DNA of 64,000 bases, from contig NZ_SNWR01000002.1 of NCBI RefSeq assembly GCF_004362215.1, positions 310,001 to 374,000 of the forward strand, in the 5' to 3' direction. Numbering within the stretch: position 1 is the first letter of the stretch; each line of letters opens with the position of its first letter. Below the pieces are notes generated by a model. That model was not told the origin of the DNA and made no database searches. It saw nothing but the letters and a program-made list of their open reading frames with translations. The stretch comes from Paractinoplanes brasiliensis. GTDB lineage: Bacteria; Actinomycetota; Actinomycetes; Mycobacteriales; Micromonosporaceae. Positions 63,095 to 64,000 of this stretch are shown in pieces. Both the position numbers and the translations under genes were made by a program.

Positions 63095-64000
63095 TCAGAG
63101 CCTCTGTGCGGCCATCCACTGCCAGAGGTGGCGGCCGTTGTGGGACGGGTCGTTGCGGGCCACGTAGATCCAGGAGAAGTGGCCGTTGAAACGGTGCCCG
63201 TTCCAGGTGACGGTGTCGTACAGGGTCAGCAGGGAACCGGGGATCAGGTCGTGGGCGTGCACCGAGTTGGCCTCGGGCGGGACGGTGGTGTCGTCGCGGG
63301 AGGTCACCAGCCACGTCGGGGTGGTGATGGCGGCCAGCTCGGCGTCGGTGATCAGGCGGCCGCCGCCCGGCGCCAGCGACTGCACGACACCGCAGACGGG
63401 GACGGACGCGGCGAAAAGATCGGGGTGGAGGACCGTCATCTCCATCGACATGTAACCGCCGTTGCTGCAGCCCGCCACGTAGATGCGTCTCGGGTCGACA
63501 TGGTCACGGCGTACGAGGTCTCGAACGATGTCCTTGATCTGCGGCGCGAAGCGGGGGCCGTCCTCCATCCAGAAGGACTGGCTCTGCGGGGCCACCACGT
63601 ACGCGCCGTCGAAGATGCGCTGCGCCTGCGGGGTCGCGAAGCCCAGCGCGCCGCGGTTGGCCCGCAACTGGGTCTCGTTGTCGTAGTAGTTGTCGGGCAG
63701 CGACGCGCCCTCGCCGCCGCCGTGCAGCCAGACCACCAGCGGACGGCGGCCTCGTCGGTGCGGCTGGTAGAGCCGGTACTTCATCCCCGACCGCGACACG
63801 CCGTGGCTGAAGGCGTCGACCTCGGGGTTGGACAGCCGGCCCTGGCGGAACTCCGTGATCGTCACCGCCCGGCCGCCGCGCAGCCTCAACGGCGCCTGCT
63901 GGGTGATCGTGTAGGTGAGGTTCAGGCGTACGTTGCGGCCCTTGCTCGCGATGTAGCCGAGGGTGCCGCCGCCGGTCTGGCCCTCCGCGTACGCCAGGTC
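63095..64000 (-). CDS. Secreted-type serine esterase/peptidase, 5' end outside the window
   Basis: At least 301 residues; the frame stays open to the window edge (DLAYAEGQTGGGTLGYIASK at the edge), so the N-terminus lies beyond. An N-terminal beta-rich domain leads into an alpha/beta hydrolase like the COG4099/PHB-depolymerase-type esterases: PLVVWLHGGGEGA oxyanion loop, nucleophile in VAGCSNGGYMSM, acid in TSRDDTTVPP, and His in WNGHRFNGHFSW. The substrate is unknown; a feruloyl or acetyl esterase role would suit this genome but is only inferred. Confidence 0.8.
   Translation of the reverse strand, partial: DLAYAEGQTGGGTLGYIASKGRNVRLNLTYTITQQAPLRLRGGRAVTITEFRQGRLSNPEVDAFSHGVSRSGMKYRLYQPHRRGRRPLVVWLHGGGEGASLPDNYYDNETQLRANRGALGFATPQAQRIFDGAYVVAPQSQSFWMEDGPRFAPQIKDIVRDLVRRDHVDPRRIYVAGCSNGGYMSMEMTVLHPDLFAASVPVCGVVQSLAPGGGRLITDAELAAITTPTWLVTSRDDTTVPPEANSVHAHDLIPGSLLTLYDTVTWNGHRFNGHFSWIYVARNDPSHNGRHLWQWMAAQRL

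Overview
The window is very GC-rich with long, tightly packed genes, many GTG starts, Tat and lipoprotein signals, CBM2 modules joined by Thr-Pro linkers, and short intergenic hairpins used as terminators. This points to a filamentous actinomycete, most likely Micromonosporaceae (Actinoplanes-like). That placement is inferred from gene content and style only.

Region by region. 0.1-1.5 kb: UDP-glucose dehydrogenase. 2.0-8.8 kb: a cellulolytic operon (GH74 xyloglucanase-CBM2, CBM2-GH48 cellobiohydrolase, AA10 LPMO-CBM2) behind a perfect CebR-type operator and closed by a strong hairpin. 8.8-10.1 kb: DsbA/FrnE-like protein plus TetR. 10.3-15.9 kb: SGNH esterase - GH115 alpha-glucuronidase - SGNH esterase operon with BxlR-like palindromes. 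16.0-18.1 kb: class A penicillin-binding protein. 19.1-20.7 kb: GH30 glucuronoxylanase-CBM2 with a near-perfect CebR-type site. 18.1-29.4 kb is otherwise a decayed accessory zone: fragments of an HNH nuclease, a P450, a HAD protein, a small membrane protein, GNAT, TetR and epimerase genes lie between intact small genes (SDR/TetR pair, secreted proteins, a P-loop kinase, DUF2461).

29.4-32.6 kb: HD hydrolase and a CbiMNQO/NikMNQO metal importer with a Nur-like box. 33.2-34.4 kb: SnoaL-like protein and TetR with a paired operator. 34.7-36.8 kb: a 5'-3' exonuclease ending in a clamp-binding motif, and a LacI regulator. 36.8-40.9 kb: a cutinase/PET-hydrolase-type esterase divergent from a giant LuxR-family regulator. 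41.3-48.1 kb: a xylobiose-type locus (GH3 bxlA, ABC transporter bxlEFG, LacI bxlR). 48.3-50.2 kb: Ser/Thr kinase. 50.3-51.8 kb: methylmalonate-semialdehyde dehydrogenase. 52.0-61.8 kb: a polyamine uptake and catabolism operon. 61.9-64.0 kb: LtrA-like membrane protein and a serine esterase running off the window.

The carbohydrate genes fit together as a plant cell wall programme: xyloglucan and cellulose attack (2-9 kb), glucuronoxylan backbone cleavage (GH30), side-chain removal (GH115 and esterases), then xylobiose import and intracellular hydrolysis (bxl). Two operator types tie the pieces together: TGGGAGCGCTCCCA (CebR type) and CGAAA-C/G-TTTCG (BxlR type). The polyamine operon would import putrescine or a relative and convert it through 4-aminobutyraldehyde and GABA to succinic semialdehyde. 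A further structural peculiarity is that four genes end in tandem repeats that span the stop codon in multiples of three bases, giving stacked in-frame stops.
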